From positions 248,001 through 312,000 of the forward strand of contig NZ_LDWR01000011.1 in assembly GCF_001039005.1 (NCBI RefSeq): 64,000 nucleotides of DNA. Reading direction: 5' to 3'. The stretch comes from Burkholderia cepacia. Lineage in GTDB: Bacteria > Pseudomonadota > Gammaproteobacteria > Burkholderiales > Burkholderiaceae. The translations under genes were made by a program, and so were the position numbers. The notes below the pieces were generated by a model. That model was not told the DNA's origin. It saw only the letters and a list, made by a program, of their open reading frames with translations, and did no database searches. Below, piece by piece: positions 1-9,433 of this stretch (its first letter is position 1; each line of letters begins with the position of its first letter).

Positions 1-879
1 GTGCGCGGCCTGTTCGTCAACGACGACCAGTACCGCGCGCAGGTTGCGCTGCGCCAGTCCGACCTGTCGAAGGCCGACGACGACCTGCGCCGCCGCATGG
101 CCGTTGCACAGACGGGCGCGGTGTCGCAGGAAGAAATCTCGCATGCGCGTGACGCCGTGAAGGCCGCGCAGGCGTCGCTCGACGCCGCGCAGCAGCAGCT
201 CGCATCGAACCGCGCGCTGACCGCGAACACGACGGTCGCATCGCACCCGAACGTGCTCGCCGCGGCGTCGAAGGTTCGCGACGCCTACCTCGCGAACGCG
301 CGTAACGTGCTGCCCGCGCCGGTCACCGGTTATGTCGCGAAGCGCTCGGTGCAGGTTGGCCAGCGCGTGTCCCCGGGCACGCCGCTGATGTCGGTGGTGC
401 CGCTGAATGCCGTGTGGGTCGACGCGAACTTCAAGGAAGTCCAGCTCAAGCACATGCGCATCGGCCAGCCGGTCGAACTGACGGCCGACATCTACGGCTC
501 GTCGGTCCCCTACCACGGCAAGGTCGTCGGCTTCTCGGCCGGCACCGGCTCCGCGTTCTCGCTGCTGCCGGCACAGAATGCGACCGGCAACTGGATCAAG
601 GTCGTGCAGCGCCTGCCGGTGCGTATCGAGCTCGACCCGAAGGATCTCGACAAGCATCCGCTGCGCATCGGCCTGTCGATGCAGGTCGACGTGGACATCA
701 AGGACGAACGCGGCGACCAGCTCGTCAACGCGCCGAACACCGTCTACGAGACCAACGTGTTCGCGAAGTACGGCGACGAAGCCGACGCCGAAATCGCGCG
801 CATCATCGCCGAGAACGCGGGCGGCAATGCAGCGGCACCGGCCGCGGCGAAGTCGAACAGCGCCGCGAAGATGATGTAA
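1..879 (+). CDS. emrA: EmrA/HlyD-family periplasmic adaptor of a multidrug efflux pump (5' partial)
   Basis: This is a membrane-fusion adaptor that links an inner-membrane MFS pump to an outer-membrane channel. The frame is open from the first base, so the N-terminus (signal-anchor helix and first lipoyl half) lies outside the window; 292 residues are visible against about 390 usual for EmrA. The first 90 residues are Ala/Gln/Asp-rich alpha-helical hairpin. A lipoyl half-motif (APVTGYVAKRSVQVGQRV) sits near residue 105, followed by the beta-barrel region and an Ala-rich tail. Only 30 bp separate it from the DHA2-family transporter downstream, so the two are cotranscribed. The family is clear; the drug substrate cannot be read from sequence. 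Confidence 0.93.
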   Translation: MRGLFVNDDQYRAQVALRQSDLSKADDDLRRRMAVAQTGAVSQEEISHARDAVKAAQASLDAAQQQLASNRALTANTTVASHPNVLAAASKVRDAYLANARNVLPAPVTGYVAKRSVQVGQRVSPGTPLMSVVPLNAVWVDANFKEVQLKHMRIGQPVELTADIYGSSVPYHGKVVGFSAGTGSAFSLLPAQNATGNWIKVVQRLPVRIELDPKDLDKHPLRIGLSMQVDVDIKDERGDQLVNAPNTVYETNVFAKYGDEADAEIARIIAENAGGNAAAPAAAKSNSAAKMM

Positions 880-909
880 CCGCTCCGACTCCGGAAAAAC
901 TACCGACAC

Positions 910-2469
910 ATGGCACAGGCTCCTGTCTCCCACCCGCCCTTGCAGGGTGGGAAACTCGTGATCGGGACGATCGCGGTATCGCTCGCGGTGTTCATGAACG
1001 TGCTCGACACGTCCATCGCGAACGTCGCGATCCCGACCATCTCGGGCGACCTCGGCGTGTCGTCCGACCAGGGCACGTGGGTCATCACGTCGTTCGCGGT
1101 CGCGAACGCGATCTCCGTGCCGCTGACGGGCTGGCTGACCGACCGCTTCGGACAGGTTCGCCTGTTCCTCGCGTCGATCATCCTGTTCGTCATCTCGTCG
1201 TGGATGTGCGGACTCGCACCGAGCCTGCCGTTCCTGCTCGCGTCGCGCGTCCTCCAGGGTGCGGTCGCGGGGCCGATGATTCCGCTGTCGCAATCGCTGC
1301 TGCTGTCGAGTTACCCGCGTGCCAAGGCACCGATGGCGCTCGCGCTGTGGTCGATGACGACACTGATCGCGCCGGTCGCGGGCCCGATCCTCGGCGGCTG
1401 GATCTCGGACAACTACTCGTGGCCGTGGATCTTCTACGTGAACATCCCGGTCGGCATCGCCGCCGCACTCGCCACGTGGTCGATCTATCGCACGCGCGAA
1501 TCGACGGTGCGCCGCGCACCGATCGACGGCGTCGGCCTTGCGCTGCTCGTGCTGTGGGTCGGCTCGCTGCAGGTCATGCTCGACAAGGGCAAGGATCTGG
1601 ACTGGTTCGCGTCGACGACGATCGTCGCGCTCGCGCTGATCGCGATCATCTCGTTCGCGTTCTTCGTGATCTGGGAACTGACCGCCGAGCACCCCGTCGT
1701 CGACCTGTCGCTGTTCCGCCGGCGCAACTTCACGGGCGGCACGATCGCGCTGGCGGTCGGTTACGGGCTCTACTTCGGCAACCTCGTGCTGCTGCCGCTG
1801 TGGCTGCAGACCCAGATCGGCTACACGGCAACCGACGCCGGTCTCGTGATGGCGCCGGTCGGGCTGTTCGCGATCCTGCTGTCGCCGCTGACCGGCAAGT
1901 TCCTGCCGCGCACCGATCCGCGCTACATCGCGACCGCCGCATTTCTGATATTCGCGCTGTGCTTCTGGATGCGATCGGGGTACACGACGAGCGTCGACGA
2001 GTGGTCACTCACGCTGCCGACGCTCGTGCAAGGTGTCGCGATGGCCGGCTTCTTCATTCCGCTGGTGTCGATCACGCTGTCCGGCCTCCCCGGCCACCGC
2101 ATCCCGGCGGCGTCCGGTCTGTCGAACTTCGTGCGGATCATGTGCGGCGGTATCGGCACGTCGATCTTCCAGACTGCGTGGGATCATCGCAACAACTTCC
2201 ACCACGCGCAGCTGGTCGAGCAGGCGAACGTGTACAACCCGACGTTCAACCAGGCCGTCACGCAGATGGGCAGTCTCGGGCTGACGCAGGACCAGGCGCA
2301 CGGCCTCATCAACAACCTGGCCACGCAGCAGGCCGCGCAGCTCGGCGTGAACGACCTGTTCTACATCTCGGCGGCGATCTTCGTGCTGCTGATTGCGCTG
2401 ATCTGGATCACGAAGCCCGAACGCGCGGGCGGCGGCGATGCCGGCGCAGCGGCATCGGCGGCGCACTGA
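910..2469 (+). CDS. emrB: EmrB/QacA (DHA2) family MFS multidrug transporter
   Basis: A 519-residue proton-driven drug exporter with the 14 hydrophobic segments expected of DHA2 transporters. The segment LDTSIANVAIPTISGDLG in the first helix is the family D1 motif, LTDRFGQVRLF is motif A in the loop 2-3, and GPILGGWISDNYSWPWIFY near residue 160 is motif C, diagnostic of exporters. It follows emrA by 30 bp and ends at a strong bidirectional terminator, so the operon visible here is emrA-emrB with any regulator or outer-membrane factor upstream of the window. The specific substrate is unknown. Confidence 0.95.
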   Translation: MAQAPVSHPPLQGGKLVIGTIAVSLAVFMNVLDTSIANVAIPTISGDLGVSSDQGTWVITSFAVANAISVPLTGWLTDRFGQVRLFLASIILFVISSWMCGLAPSLPFLLASRVLQGAVAGPMIPLSQSLLLSSYPRAKAPMALALWSMTTLIAPVAGPILGGWISDNYSWPWIFYVNIPVGIAAALATWSIYRTRESTVRRAPIDGVGLALLVLWVGSLQVMLDKGKDLDWFASTTIVALALIAIISFAFFVIWELTAEHPVVDLSLFRRRNFTGGTIALAVGYGLYFGNLVLLPLWLQTQIGYTATDAGLVMAPVGLFAILLSPLTGKFLPRTDPRYIATAAFLIFALCFWMRSGYTTSVDEWSLTLPTLVQGVAMAGFFIPLVSITLSGLPGHRIPAASGLSNFVRIMCGGIGTSIFQTAWDHRNNFHHAQLVEQANVYNPTFNQAVTQMGSLGLTQDQAHGLINNLATQQAAQLGVNDLFYISAAIFVLLIALIWITKPERAGGGDAGAAASAAH

Positions 2470-2487
2470 GCATCACCGCGCACCAAA

Positions 2488-2525
2488 CAAAAAAGCCCGG
2501 TCGAAATCGACCGGGCTTTTTTTTG
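2488..2525. terminator. Bidirectional intrinsic terminator between convergent emrB and truB
   Basis: An A-run, the stem AAGCCCGGTCGA/TCGACCGGGCTT and a run of eight T form an intrinsic terminator readable in both directions. It serves emrB on the plus strand and the rimP-truB operon on the minus strand. Confidence 0.9.
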
Positions 2526-2552
2526 CTCCGACGGCGCACTCGCGCCGCCTGA

Positions 2553-3485
2553 TCATGCAGTGGTCACGACGAGCCGTTCCGGTGCGAGCACACCGTTCGC
2601 CTTGCGCGCCACACCAAGCAGCCGCGTTGCGTCGTAGACGCGCACGCGCTCGCCCTCGGCCGCATCGATCTGCGCGAGTTCCGACAGCGGCAGACGCTGG
2701 CCGTGCAGGAACCGCTTAGCACCCGCGTCGTCGAGCCGAACTAACGGAAACGTGGACAGCAATGCATCGACCGGCTGGAGCCACGCATCGCGCGCCGATT
2801 CGTCGGCGTCCGACAGCGCATCGAGCGTCACCGCATGCTCGAGCGTCAGCGCACCGACACCCGTGCGACGCAGCATCGTCAGATGCGCACCGCAACCCAG
2901 CACCTCGCCGATATCCTCCGCCAGCGTGCGCACATAGGTACCCTTGCTGCAGGTCACACGAAACGTCACGTCGGGCAGCTCGCAGGCGAGCAGGTCGAGC
3001 GCATGGATCGTCACGTTGCGCCCTTCGCGCTCGACGGTCTGGCCCGCGCGCGCATATTCGTACAGTGGCTTGCCGTCGCGCTTGAGCGCCGAATACATCG
3101 GCGGCACCTGCACGATCTCGCCGGTGAAGCGCACGAGCGCGGCTTCAACCGCCGAGCGGTCGCATTCGACGGGCCGCGTGTCGATCACTTCACCTTCCGC
3201 GTCGCCGGTGGCCGTGCGCAGGCCGAGACGCATCGTCGCTTCGTAGGTCTTGTCGGCTTCGAGCAAGTCCTGCGAGAACTTCGTCGCCTCGCCGAAGCAC
3301 AGCGGTAGCAGGCCCGAGGCCAGCGGATCGAGCGTGCCGGTATGACCGGCTTTCTTCGCGAGCAGCAGACGCTTCGCGCGAATCAGCGCATCGTTGCTCG
3401 ACAGGCCGACCGGCTTGTCGAGCAGGAGGACGCCATCCAGCGCGCGCCGGGGCACGCGCGGACGTTGGGGTGCTGCAGTCGTCAT
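2553..3485 (-). CDS. truB: tRNA pseudouridine(55) synthase TruB
   Basis: Makes pseudouridine 55 in the T-psi-C loop of tRNAs and acts as a tRNA chaperone. The 310-residue protein has the usual family length. LDGVLLLDKPVGLSSN lies at the N-terminus, and the catalytic motif GHTGTLDPLASGLLPL holds the nucleophilic Asp at residue 53. A C-terminal PUA-like part follows. It is the last gene of the rimP-nusA-infB-rbfA-truB operon, 13 bp after rbfA, the conserved order in proteobacteria. Confidence 0.97.
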   Translation of the reverse strand: MTTAAPQRPRVPRRALDGVLLLDKPVGLSSNDALIRAKRLLLAKKAGHTGTLDPLASGLLPLCFGEATKFSQDLLEADKTYEATMRLGLRTATGDAEGEVIDTRPVECDRSAVEAALVRFTGEIVQVPPMYSALKRDGKPLYEYARAGQTVEREGRNVTIHALDLLACELPDVTFRVTCSKGTYVRTLAEDIGEVLGCGAHLTMLRRTGVGALTLEHAVTLDALSDADESARDAWLQPVDALLSTFPLVRLDDAGAKRFLHGQRLPLSELAQIDAAEGERVRVYDATRLLGVARKANGVLAPERLVVTTA

Positions 3486-3498
3486 AGGCCGGTCGCGC

Positions 3499-3897
3499 TC
3501 AATCGTCCTTGGTGGGTGCGTCAGCCTCGTCGTCGTCCTTCGCGCGCGTCGAGTTCGCTTCCTTGATCAGGCGCGACATTTCCACGGCCTTCTCGATCGT
3601 CTGGTCGTAGTGGAAATGCAGCGTCGGCACCGTATGGATGTGCAGGCGCTTGAACAACAGGTTGTGCAAGTGACCCGATGCGTGGTTCAGCGCTTCCTGC
3701 GTCTTGGCCGGATCGCCGGTCAGCGCCGTGAAGTAGATCTTCGCGTGCGCGTAGTCCGGCGTGAGTTCCACGCTCTGGATGGTGACGATGCCAATACGCG
3801 GGTCTTTGACCTCGCGCATGATGAGTTCGGACAGATCGCGCTGAATCTGGTCGGCGATCTGAACGTTGCGATTGGGGGAAGTTCGTTTCCTGGACAT
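3499..3897 (-). CDS. rbfA: 30S ribosome-binding factor RbfA
   Basis: A 132-residue KH-like fold protein needed for late 16S rRNA maturation and cold adaptation. It starts [19 protein letters not shown] and contains the typical [19 protein letters not shown] and AKIYFTAL segments. The C-terminus is acidic ([12 protein letters not shown]). It sits between infB and truB. A hairpin with a T-run lies in the 113-bp gap after infB, so part of the transcription may end before rbfA. Confidence 0.97.
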   Translation of the reverse strand: MSRKRTSPNRNVQIADQIQRDLSELIMREVKDPRIGIVTIQSVELTPDYAHAKIYFTALTGDPAKTQEALNHASGHLHNLLFKRLHIHTVPTLHFHYDQTIEKAVEMSRLIKEANSTRAKDDDEADAPTKDD

Positions 3898-3954
3898 GAT
3901 CGATCCCTGATTCGTTTATCAGGATAATGCGGCCGCCTTTTGGCGGGTCGCCAT

Positions 3955-3993
3955 GAAAAATGGGCGGGACAAGCCCAAGCCTGCCCCGCCCAT
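3955..3993 (-). terminator. Intrinsic terminator between infB and rbfA
   Basis: On the minus strand, 17 bases after the infB stop codon, a perfect 9-bp stem (ATGGGCGGG/CCCGCCCAT, 16-nt loop) is followed by TTTTT. It would reduce rbfA-truB expression relative to nusA-infB. Confidence 0.65.
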
Positions 3994-4010
3994 GAGCCGA
4001 TACGCGACGA

Positions 4011-6950
4011 TTACAGCGTACGCGCGACTTCGGTCACTTCGAAGACTTCGAACTGGTCGCCTTCCACGATGTCGTTGAAGTTCTTCACCGACATGCCGCA
4101 CTCGAAGCCTTGCTTGACTTCCTTCACGTCGTCCTTGAAGCGCTTCAGCGATTCGAGTTCGCCCGTGAAGATCACGACGTTGTTGCGCAGCACGCGAACC
4201 GACGACGAGCGCTTGACGATACCGTCCGTGACCATACAGCCTGCGACCGCGCCGATCTTCGGCACCTTGAACACCTGGCGCACCTCGACCGTACCGGTGA
4301 TGACTTCGCGCTTCTCCGGCGCCAGCATGCCCGACATCGCCGCCTTCACCTCATCCACTGCGTCATAGATGATGTTGTAGTAGCGGATATCGACGCCATT
4401 GGCTTCCGCGAGCTTGCGCGCCTGCGCATCCGCACGCGTGTTGAAGCCGATGATGACCGCCTTCGATGCCGTTGCAAGGTTGACGTCGTTTTCGCTGATG
4501 CCACCCACCGCGCCGTGCACGATCTGCACGCGCACTTCGTCGGTCGACAGCTTGAGCAGCGACTGCACGAGTGCTTCCTGCGAACCCTGCACGTCGGCCT
4601 TGACGATAAGCGGCAGGTTCTGCACTTCGCCTTCGCCCATCTGCTCGAGCATGCTTTCCAGCTTCGCGGCCTGCTGCTTCGCGAGCTTCACGTCGCGGAA
4701 CTTGCCCTGACGGAACAGTGCGATTTCACGCGCCTTGCGCTCGTCCGGCAGCACGATCACTTCCTCGCCCGCGCCCGGCACTTCCGACAGACCCTGGATT
4801 TCGACCGGGATCGACGGGCCGGCTTCCTTCGTCGGCTTGCCGTTCTCGTCGAGCATCGCGCGCACGCGGCCGTAGGCCGAGCCCGCGAGCACGATGTCGC
4901 CACGATTCAGCGTACCGGACTGCACGAGGATCGTCGCGACCGGGCCCTTGCCCTTGTCGAGCTTCGCTTCGATCACGATACCCTTGGCCGGTGCTTCGAC
5001 CGGTGCCTTCAGTTCCAGCACTTCGGCCTGCAGCAGCAAGTTCTCGAGCAGATCGTCGATGCCCGCACCCGTCTTCGCCGACACCGGCACGAACGGCGAA
5101 TCGCCACCGTATTCTTCCGGCACGACGCCTTCCGTGACCAGCTCCTGCTTGACGCGATCGAGATTCGCTTCCGGCTTGTCGATCTTGTTGATCGCGACGA
5201 CGATCGGCACACCACCCGCCTTCGCGTGGGCAATTGCTTCCTTCGTCTGCGGCATCACGCCGTCGTCGGCCGCCACCACCAGCACGACGATGTCGGTCGC
5301 CTTCGCACCGCGTGCACGCATTGCCGTGAACGCTTCGTGACCCGGCGTATCGAGGAACGTGATGACGCCGCGCGGCGTGTCGACGTGATAAGCGCCGATG
5401 TGCTGCGTAATGCCGCCCGCCTCGCCCGCCGCAACCTTCGCGCGGCGAATGTGGTCGAGCAGCGAGGTCTTGCCGTGGTCGACGTGACCCATCACCGTGA
5501 CGACCGGCGGACGCGGCAGTTGCTCCGCATCGGTGGTCGTTTCGCCTTCGACGAGCAGCGCTTCCGGATCGTCCAGCTTCGCGGCAACCGCGCGGTGACC
5601 CAGTTCCTCGACGACGATCATCGCCGTTTCCTGGTCCAGCACCTGGTTGATCGTGACCATCTGGCCCATCTTCATCATCACCTTGATGACTTCCGAGGCC
5701 TTGATCGACATCTTGTGCGCGAGATCGGCAACCGAAACGGTTTCCGGCACGTGCACTTCACGGACGATCGGTTCGGTCGGCGCCTGGAACGACGATGCGC
5801 TGTCCTGGTGACGGCCGCGACCCTTCGGGCCGCCGCGCCAGCCGCGGTCGACGCCGCCGCTCGAATCGCCGCGCGTCTTGATGCCGCGACGCTTCGCCGC
5901 GTCGTCCTGCCAGCCGCCCTTGCCTGCGCCCGGCTTCTTGTTGCGATCGCCCGCGCCTGCCGGTGCCTGCGTCGTTGCCGGTGCAGCGCCGGCCGGCTTC
6001 TTCACCGCCGGACGTGCCTGCGCACCTTCCGGCTTCGCCGGCTTGTGCAGCGTGCCCTTCGCTTCGGCCGGCTTCGGCGGCTCGACCGGCTTCGGCGGCT
6101 CGACTGCCTTGACCACGGCCTTGCGCGGCGTGTTCATCATTTCGCGGATCGCACGCGCTTCGGCCTCGGCGGCCGCACGGCGCTTGCTGATCTCTTCCTG
6201 CTCGGCGCGCGCCTTGTCCGCCGCCTCGCGGGCAGCATCCTCGGCCTTCTTCGCCGCTTCGCGCTGCGCCGCGCGTTCGGCAGCCGCACGTGCTTCGGCG
6301 GCCGCGCGCGCTTCGTCCTGCGCGGACTGCGCAACCGGTGCTTCCTGCTCGGCCGCGGCGGCCTGCTGCTGCGCTGCCGCCTGCTGCTGTGCCGCAGCGG
6401 CTTCGGCCGCGGCACGCTTCGCCGCAGCTTCTTCCTCGGCGCGACGGCGCTCGGCTTCGGCCGCTTCCTCGCGGGCGCGGCGCTCGGCTTCCTCGCGCTC
6501 CAGGCGTTCCTGGCGTTCGCGCAGTTCCTGCGCCTGCTTCTCGAGCAGCTCGGCCTCGCGGCGCGCTTCTTCCTCGCGACGCTTCAGTTCTGCATCGTCG
6601 TCCGCTTCGGCGACCTGCGCCTGACCCTGTTCCGCACCCTCGCTCACGTCGTCGCGCTTGACGAACGTACGCTTCTTGCGGACCTCGACCTGAATGGTGC
6701 GAGCCTTGCCCGTCGCGTCAGATTGCTTGATCTCCGACGTATGCTTGCGGGTCAGCGTGATCTTGCGCTTATCGCCGTCGGTTGCGCCGTGCGACTTGCG
6801 CAAATGATCGAGCAGACGCGCCTTGTCCGTCTCGGACAGCACATCGTCTTCACTCGCTTTCTGGACGCCCGCTGCCTGCAGCTGTTCGAGCAGCACACCA
6901 GCAGGCATTTTCAGTTCCGCGGCAAATTGGGCTACGTTGTTACTCGCCAT
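4011..6950 (-). CDS. infB: Translation initiation factor IF-2
   Basis: GTPase that places initiator fMet-tRNA on the 30S subunit and drives subunit joining. The 979-residue protein has an IF2N domain (1-55) and a long low-complexity Ala/Glu/Arg-rich linker (about 90-390) that expands it beyond the 890 residues of E. coli IF-2. The G domain begins near residue 488 with the G1 motif [12 protein letters not shown], followed by DTPGHEAF (G3) and NKID (G4). Domains II, III and C2 close the protein. It is third in the operon after nusA. The linker is the region most likely to vary between related species. Confidence 0.98.
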   Translation of the reverse strand: MASNNVAQFAAELKMPAGVLLEQLQAAGVQKASEDDVLSETDKARLLDHLRKSHGATDGDKRKITLTRKHTSEIKQSDATGKARTIQVEVRKKRTFVKRDDVSEGAEQGQAQVAEADDDAELKRREEEARREAELLEKQAQELRERQERLEREEAERRAREEAAEAERRRAEEEAAAKRAAAEAAAAQQQAAAQQQAAAAEQEAPVAQSAQDEARAAAEARAAAERAAQREAAKKAEDAAREAADKARAEQEEISKRRAAAEAEARAIREMMNTPRKAVVKAVEPPKPVEPPKPAEAKGTLHKPAKPEGAQARPAVKKPAGAAPATTQAPAGAGDRNKKPGAGKGGWQDDAAKRRGIKTRGDSSGGVDRGWRGGPKGRGRHQDSASSFQAPTEPIVREVHVPETVSVADLAHKMSIKASEVIKVMMKMGQMVTINQVLDQETAMIVVEELGHRAVAAKLDDPEALLVEGETTTDAEQLPRPPVVTVMGHVDHGKTSLLDHIRRAKVAAGEAGGITQHIGAYHVDTPRGVITFLDTPGHEAFTAMRARGAKATDIVVLVVAADDGVMPQTKEAIAHAKAGGVPIVVAINKIDKPEANLDRVKQELVTEGVVPEEYGGDSPFVPVSAKTGAGIDDLLENLLLQAEVLELKAPVEAPAKGIVIEAKLDKGKGPVATILVQSGTLNRGDIVLAGSAYGRVRAMLDENGKPTKEAGPSIPVEIQGLSEVPGAGEEVIVLPDERKAREIALFRQGKFRDVKLAKQQAAKLESMLEQMGEGEVQNLPLIVKADVQGSQEALVQSLLKLSTDEVRVQIVHGAVGGISENDVNLATASKAVIIGFNTRADAQARKLAEANGVDIRYYNIIYDAVDEVKAAMSGMLAPEKREVITGTVEVRQVFKVPKIGAVAGCMVTDGIVKRSSSVRVLRNNVVIFTGELESLKRFKDDVKEVKQGFECGMSVKNFNDIVEGDQFEVFEVTEVARTL

Positions 6951-7041
6951 TCATTCCTCTTAGTGCAAGGACCGATTCCTTGCTGTTAGCATCGGGTCAG
7001 GCCATACGGCCGCCATCAAATCAGTGCGCCATGGTCATTTC

Positions 7042-8517
7042 TCACTGGAACCAGTGTTCACGTGCTTTCATGATCAACGCCTTAGCGGCATCCTCTTCCA
7101 TCCCGGTCATGTCGACCAGTTCATCCACAGCCAACTCGGCGAGATCGTCTCGCGTCTGCATGCCGTGTTCGGCCAGCTTCGCGAGCAACTCCGGCGTGAT
7201 GCCGTCGAGGCTCTTGAGATCCAGCGCTGCGTTCTCGACCTTTTCTTCGTTCGCGATGGCCATCGTCAACAGCGCGTCGCGTGCGCGGTTGCGCAGTTCA
7301 TGCACGGTGTCCTCGTCGAACGCCTCGATTTCGAGCATTTCGTTGAGCGGCACGTAAGCGATTTCTTCGAGGCTCGTGAAGCCTTCGTCGATCAGGATGT
7401 CGGCAACTTCTTCGTCGACGTCGAGACGCGCCATGAACAGCGCACGCAGCCGGTCGCGCTCTTCACCCTGCTTCAGGGCGGATTCGTCCGGCGTCATGAT
7501 GTTGATCTGCCAGCCGGTCAGTTCGCCGGCAAGGCGAACGTTCTGACCGCTGCGGCCAATCGCGACAGCCAGCTCGTTCTCGTCGACGACCACGTCCATC
7601 GAGTGCTTTTCTTCATCGACGACGATCGACTGGACGGCTGCCGGCGCGAGCGCGCCGATCACGAACTGGGCGGGATCCTCCGACCATAGCACGATGTCGA
7701 TGTTTTCGCCACCGAGCTCGTTGCGCACGGCCTGCACGCGGGAGCCGCGGATGCCGACGCAGGTGCCGATCGGATCGATCCGCTTGTCGTATGCGATGAC
7801 GCCGATCTTCGCGCGCACGCCCGGGTCACGGGCCGCTGCCTTGATTTCGAGCAGGCCCTGCTCGATTTCCGGCACTTCCATCTCGAACAGCTTCATCAGG
7901 AACTCGGGCGCCGTACGCGACAGCTCGATCTGCGGGCCGCGCGCGGTGCGGTCGACCTTTGCGATGTACGCACGCACGCGGTCGCCCACGCGCAGGTTTT
8001 CCTTCGGGATCAGCTGATCGCGGCGCAGCAGCGCCTCGACACGGCCCGATTCGACGATGAAGTTGCCCTTGTCGAGGCGCTTCACCGTACCCGTCATGAT
8101 CTTTTCGCCACGCTCGAGGTAATCGTTCAGGATCTGCTCGCGCTCCGCGTCGCGCACCTTCTGCAGGATCACCTGCTTCGCGGCCTGCGCGCCGATGCGG
8201 CCGAACTCGATCGACGGTACGGGTTCCTCGACATATTCGCCGACTTCGACGTCGGGCTTCTGCTCACGTGCTTCGAACAGCAGGATCTCGCGATCCGGCT
8301 CCTGCAAGCCTGCCTCGTCGGGCACGACGAGCCAGCGACGGAAGGTTTCGTGCTCGCCGCTTTCGCGATCGATATGGACGCGGATTTCGGCGCCTTCGTC
8401 GAACAGCTTCTTGGACGCGGACGCGAGCGCAGCCTCGAGGGCGCCCAGCACCACATCCTTTTCGACGTTTTTCTCGCGCGCCAGCGCATCCACCAGCATC
8501 AACACTTCGCGACTCAT
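7042..8517 (-). CDS. nusA: Transcription termination/antitermination factor NusA
   Basis: RNA polymerase-associated factor for pausing, Rho-independent termination and rRNA antitermination. The 491-residue protein shows the N-terminal RNAP-binding domain (1-130), an S1 domain (about 135-200, [17 protein letters not shown]), KH domains ([23 protein letters not shown] and the following [13 protein letters not shown]) and two C-terminal acidic helix-hairpin-helix repeats. The start is set by TAGGAG upstream of ATG and by a one-base overlap with the rimP stop (TAATG), which implies translational coupling. Confidence 0.97.
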   Translation of the reverse strand: MSREVLMLVDALAREKNVEKDVVLGALEAALASASKKLFDEGAEIRVHIDRESGEHETFRRWLVVPDEAGLQEPDREILLFEAREQKPDVEVGEYVEEPVPSIEFGRIGAQAAKQVILQKVRDAEREQILNDYLERGEKIMTGTVKRLDKGNFIVESGRVEALLRRDQLIPKENLRVGDRVRAYIAKVDRTARGPQIELSRTAPEFLMKLFEMEVPEIEQGLLEIKAAARDPGVRAKIGVIAYDKRIDPIGTCVGIRGSRVQAVRNELGGENIDIVLWSEDPAQFVIGALAPAAVQSIVVDEEKHSMDVVVDENELAVAIGRSGQNVRLAGELTGWQINIMTPDESALKQGEERDRLRALFMARLDVDEEVADILIDEGFTSLEEIAYVPLNEMLEIEAFDEDTVHELRNRARDALLTMAIANEEKVENAALDLKSLDGITPELLAKLAEHGMQTRDDLAELAVDELVDMTGMEEDAAKALIMKAREHWFQ

Positions 8518-8975
8518 TATTTGCGGCTCCTAAAGTCAACTTGCGGAATCAGGCGGGCTTTATCGATATCGGCCAGCGTGAAATCCAGCATGGCCGCCTC
8601 GCCCTTCTTCCCTTCAAATTCCAAACCGATCGTTTCGCCATTCGGCGCGTGCAGAATGCCCCGGTACGTCTTGCGCCCGTCCAGCGGCTTTTTCAAGGTC
8701 ACGGAAACTTCGCTGCCAGCGAAGCGCTCGAAGTCGGCCAGCTTCTTCAACGGGCGGTCGAGCCCCGGGGACGAGACTTCGAGCCGTTCGTAATCGATGT
8801 TTTCGACCGTCAAGACGTGCTGGAGCTGACGCGTGACCTTTTCGCAATCTTCGAGCGAGATGCCGGCAAGCTGATCGATATAGATGCAAAGCATGCCGCG
8901 CCCGGTGCGCTCGAGATCCACCAGCTCGTAGCCGAGCCCGGTGACCGTGGTTTCTATCAGTTCCGTCAGTTGCAC
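8517..8975 (-). CDS. rimP: Ribosome maturation factor RimP
   Basis: A 152-residue factor for 30S subunit maturation and first gene of the rimP-nusA-infB-rbfA-truB operon. The typical motifs [27 protein letters not shown] and [13 protein letters not shown] are present. The start is GTG ([10 protein letters not shown]), preceded by GAGAGGA at good spacing. A 183-nt leader with its own terminator lies between the proposed promoter and this start. Confidence 0.96.
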   Translation of the reverse strand: MQLTELIETTVTGLGYELVDLERTGRGMLCIYIDQLAGISLEDCEKVTRQLQHVLTVENIDYERLEVSSPGLDRPLKKLADFERFAGSEVSVTLKKPLDGRKTYRGILHAPNGETIGLEFEGKKGEAAMLDFTLADIDKARLIPQVDFRSRK

Positions 8976-9078
8976 TGTGTCCTCTCAGGTGTTCGCGCCC
9001 GCCGCTCGCGATTACACCCGCGGGCGCGCGCCTTAGCCGGCGCAGGAAGCGCTACCCGAGATGCCTAACCGTTTCAGC

Positions 9079-9169
9079 AAAAAAAAATGGGCGGAACGCC
9101 CATCTTCTTACTGGTGGTCGCACCTGAGCCGCACATTGAATCCGTACGCCCAGCGACTCCGCGATTATA
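9079..9169 (-). ncRNA. rimP leader RNA with a premature terminator (or short sRNA)
   Basis: From a predicted start near 9157 the minus strand gives a leader of about 79 nt ending in a 7-bp stem (ATGGGCG/CGCCCAT) and an eight- to nine-T run at 9079-9103. The sequence TGGGCG occurs twice, at 9147-9152 and in the terminator's 5' arm (9088-9093). The upstream copy could therefore pair with the 3' arm and prevent the terminator. A putative rimP-leader attenuator family is known by name; I recognise the arrangement but cannot confirm covariance. The transcript could also act as a discrete small RNA. Confidence 0.55.
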
Positions 9170-9192
9170 GCGATTTTTGGCGCAAACGCCAA
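9164..9192 (-). promoter_or_regulatory. Sigma-70 promoter for the rimP-nusA-infB operon leader
   Basis: On the minus strand TTGGCG (9187-9192) and a perfect TATAAT (9164-9169) are separated by exactly 17 bases. This is one of the best sigma-70 matches in the window, and transcription would begin near 9157. Confidence 0.65.
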
Positions 9193-9433
9193 GCCAGCCG
9201 GTAAAAGCAGCGTGTCGCCTGCCTTTACGGACCGAAAATGCGAAATCGGACTGCCCGATCGACCGGCGCCATCCTGCCGCGCCGGAAATCGGCCATGCCG
9301 ACGACCATCCAGCGGCACGCGGCATATATATACAGTCGAAAGCAATCAACGCAATGCGTCGTGCCGACAAAACCGGACGGATGCCGATCGTGCCGGCACG
9401 CCGGCGGCTTTGCGCCGCCGCGTGCCCGAACGC
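9193..9433. other. Intergenic region between the rluB end and the rimP promoter
   Basis: No gene is seen. Just after the rluB stop is a GC hairpin (GGCGGC/GCCGCC around 9407-9423) without a T-run. Around 9326-9353 the minus strand has TTGCGT, 16 bases, TATATA, a weak second promoter candidate for the rimP leader. Confidence 0.4.

Noticed and set aside
414..2552. A 712-codon plus-strand frame covering emrA-emrB
   Set aside because: It is the wrong frame of real transporter genes, rich in Arg/Pro, with no membrane helices.
6130..6560. Repeat-like Ala/Glu/Arg codon runs in the 5' part of infB
   Set aside because: This is the normal low-complexity linker of beta-proteobacterial IF-2, not a mobile or CRISPR-like repeat.
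9104..9160. Possible tRNA-fMet (metY) upstream of rimP as in E. coli
   Set aside because: No cloverleaf, T-loop or anticodon stem can be drawn in this interval.
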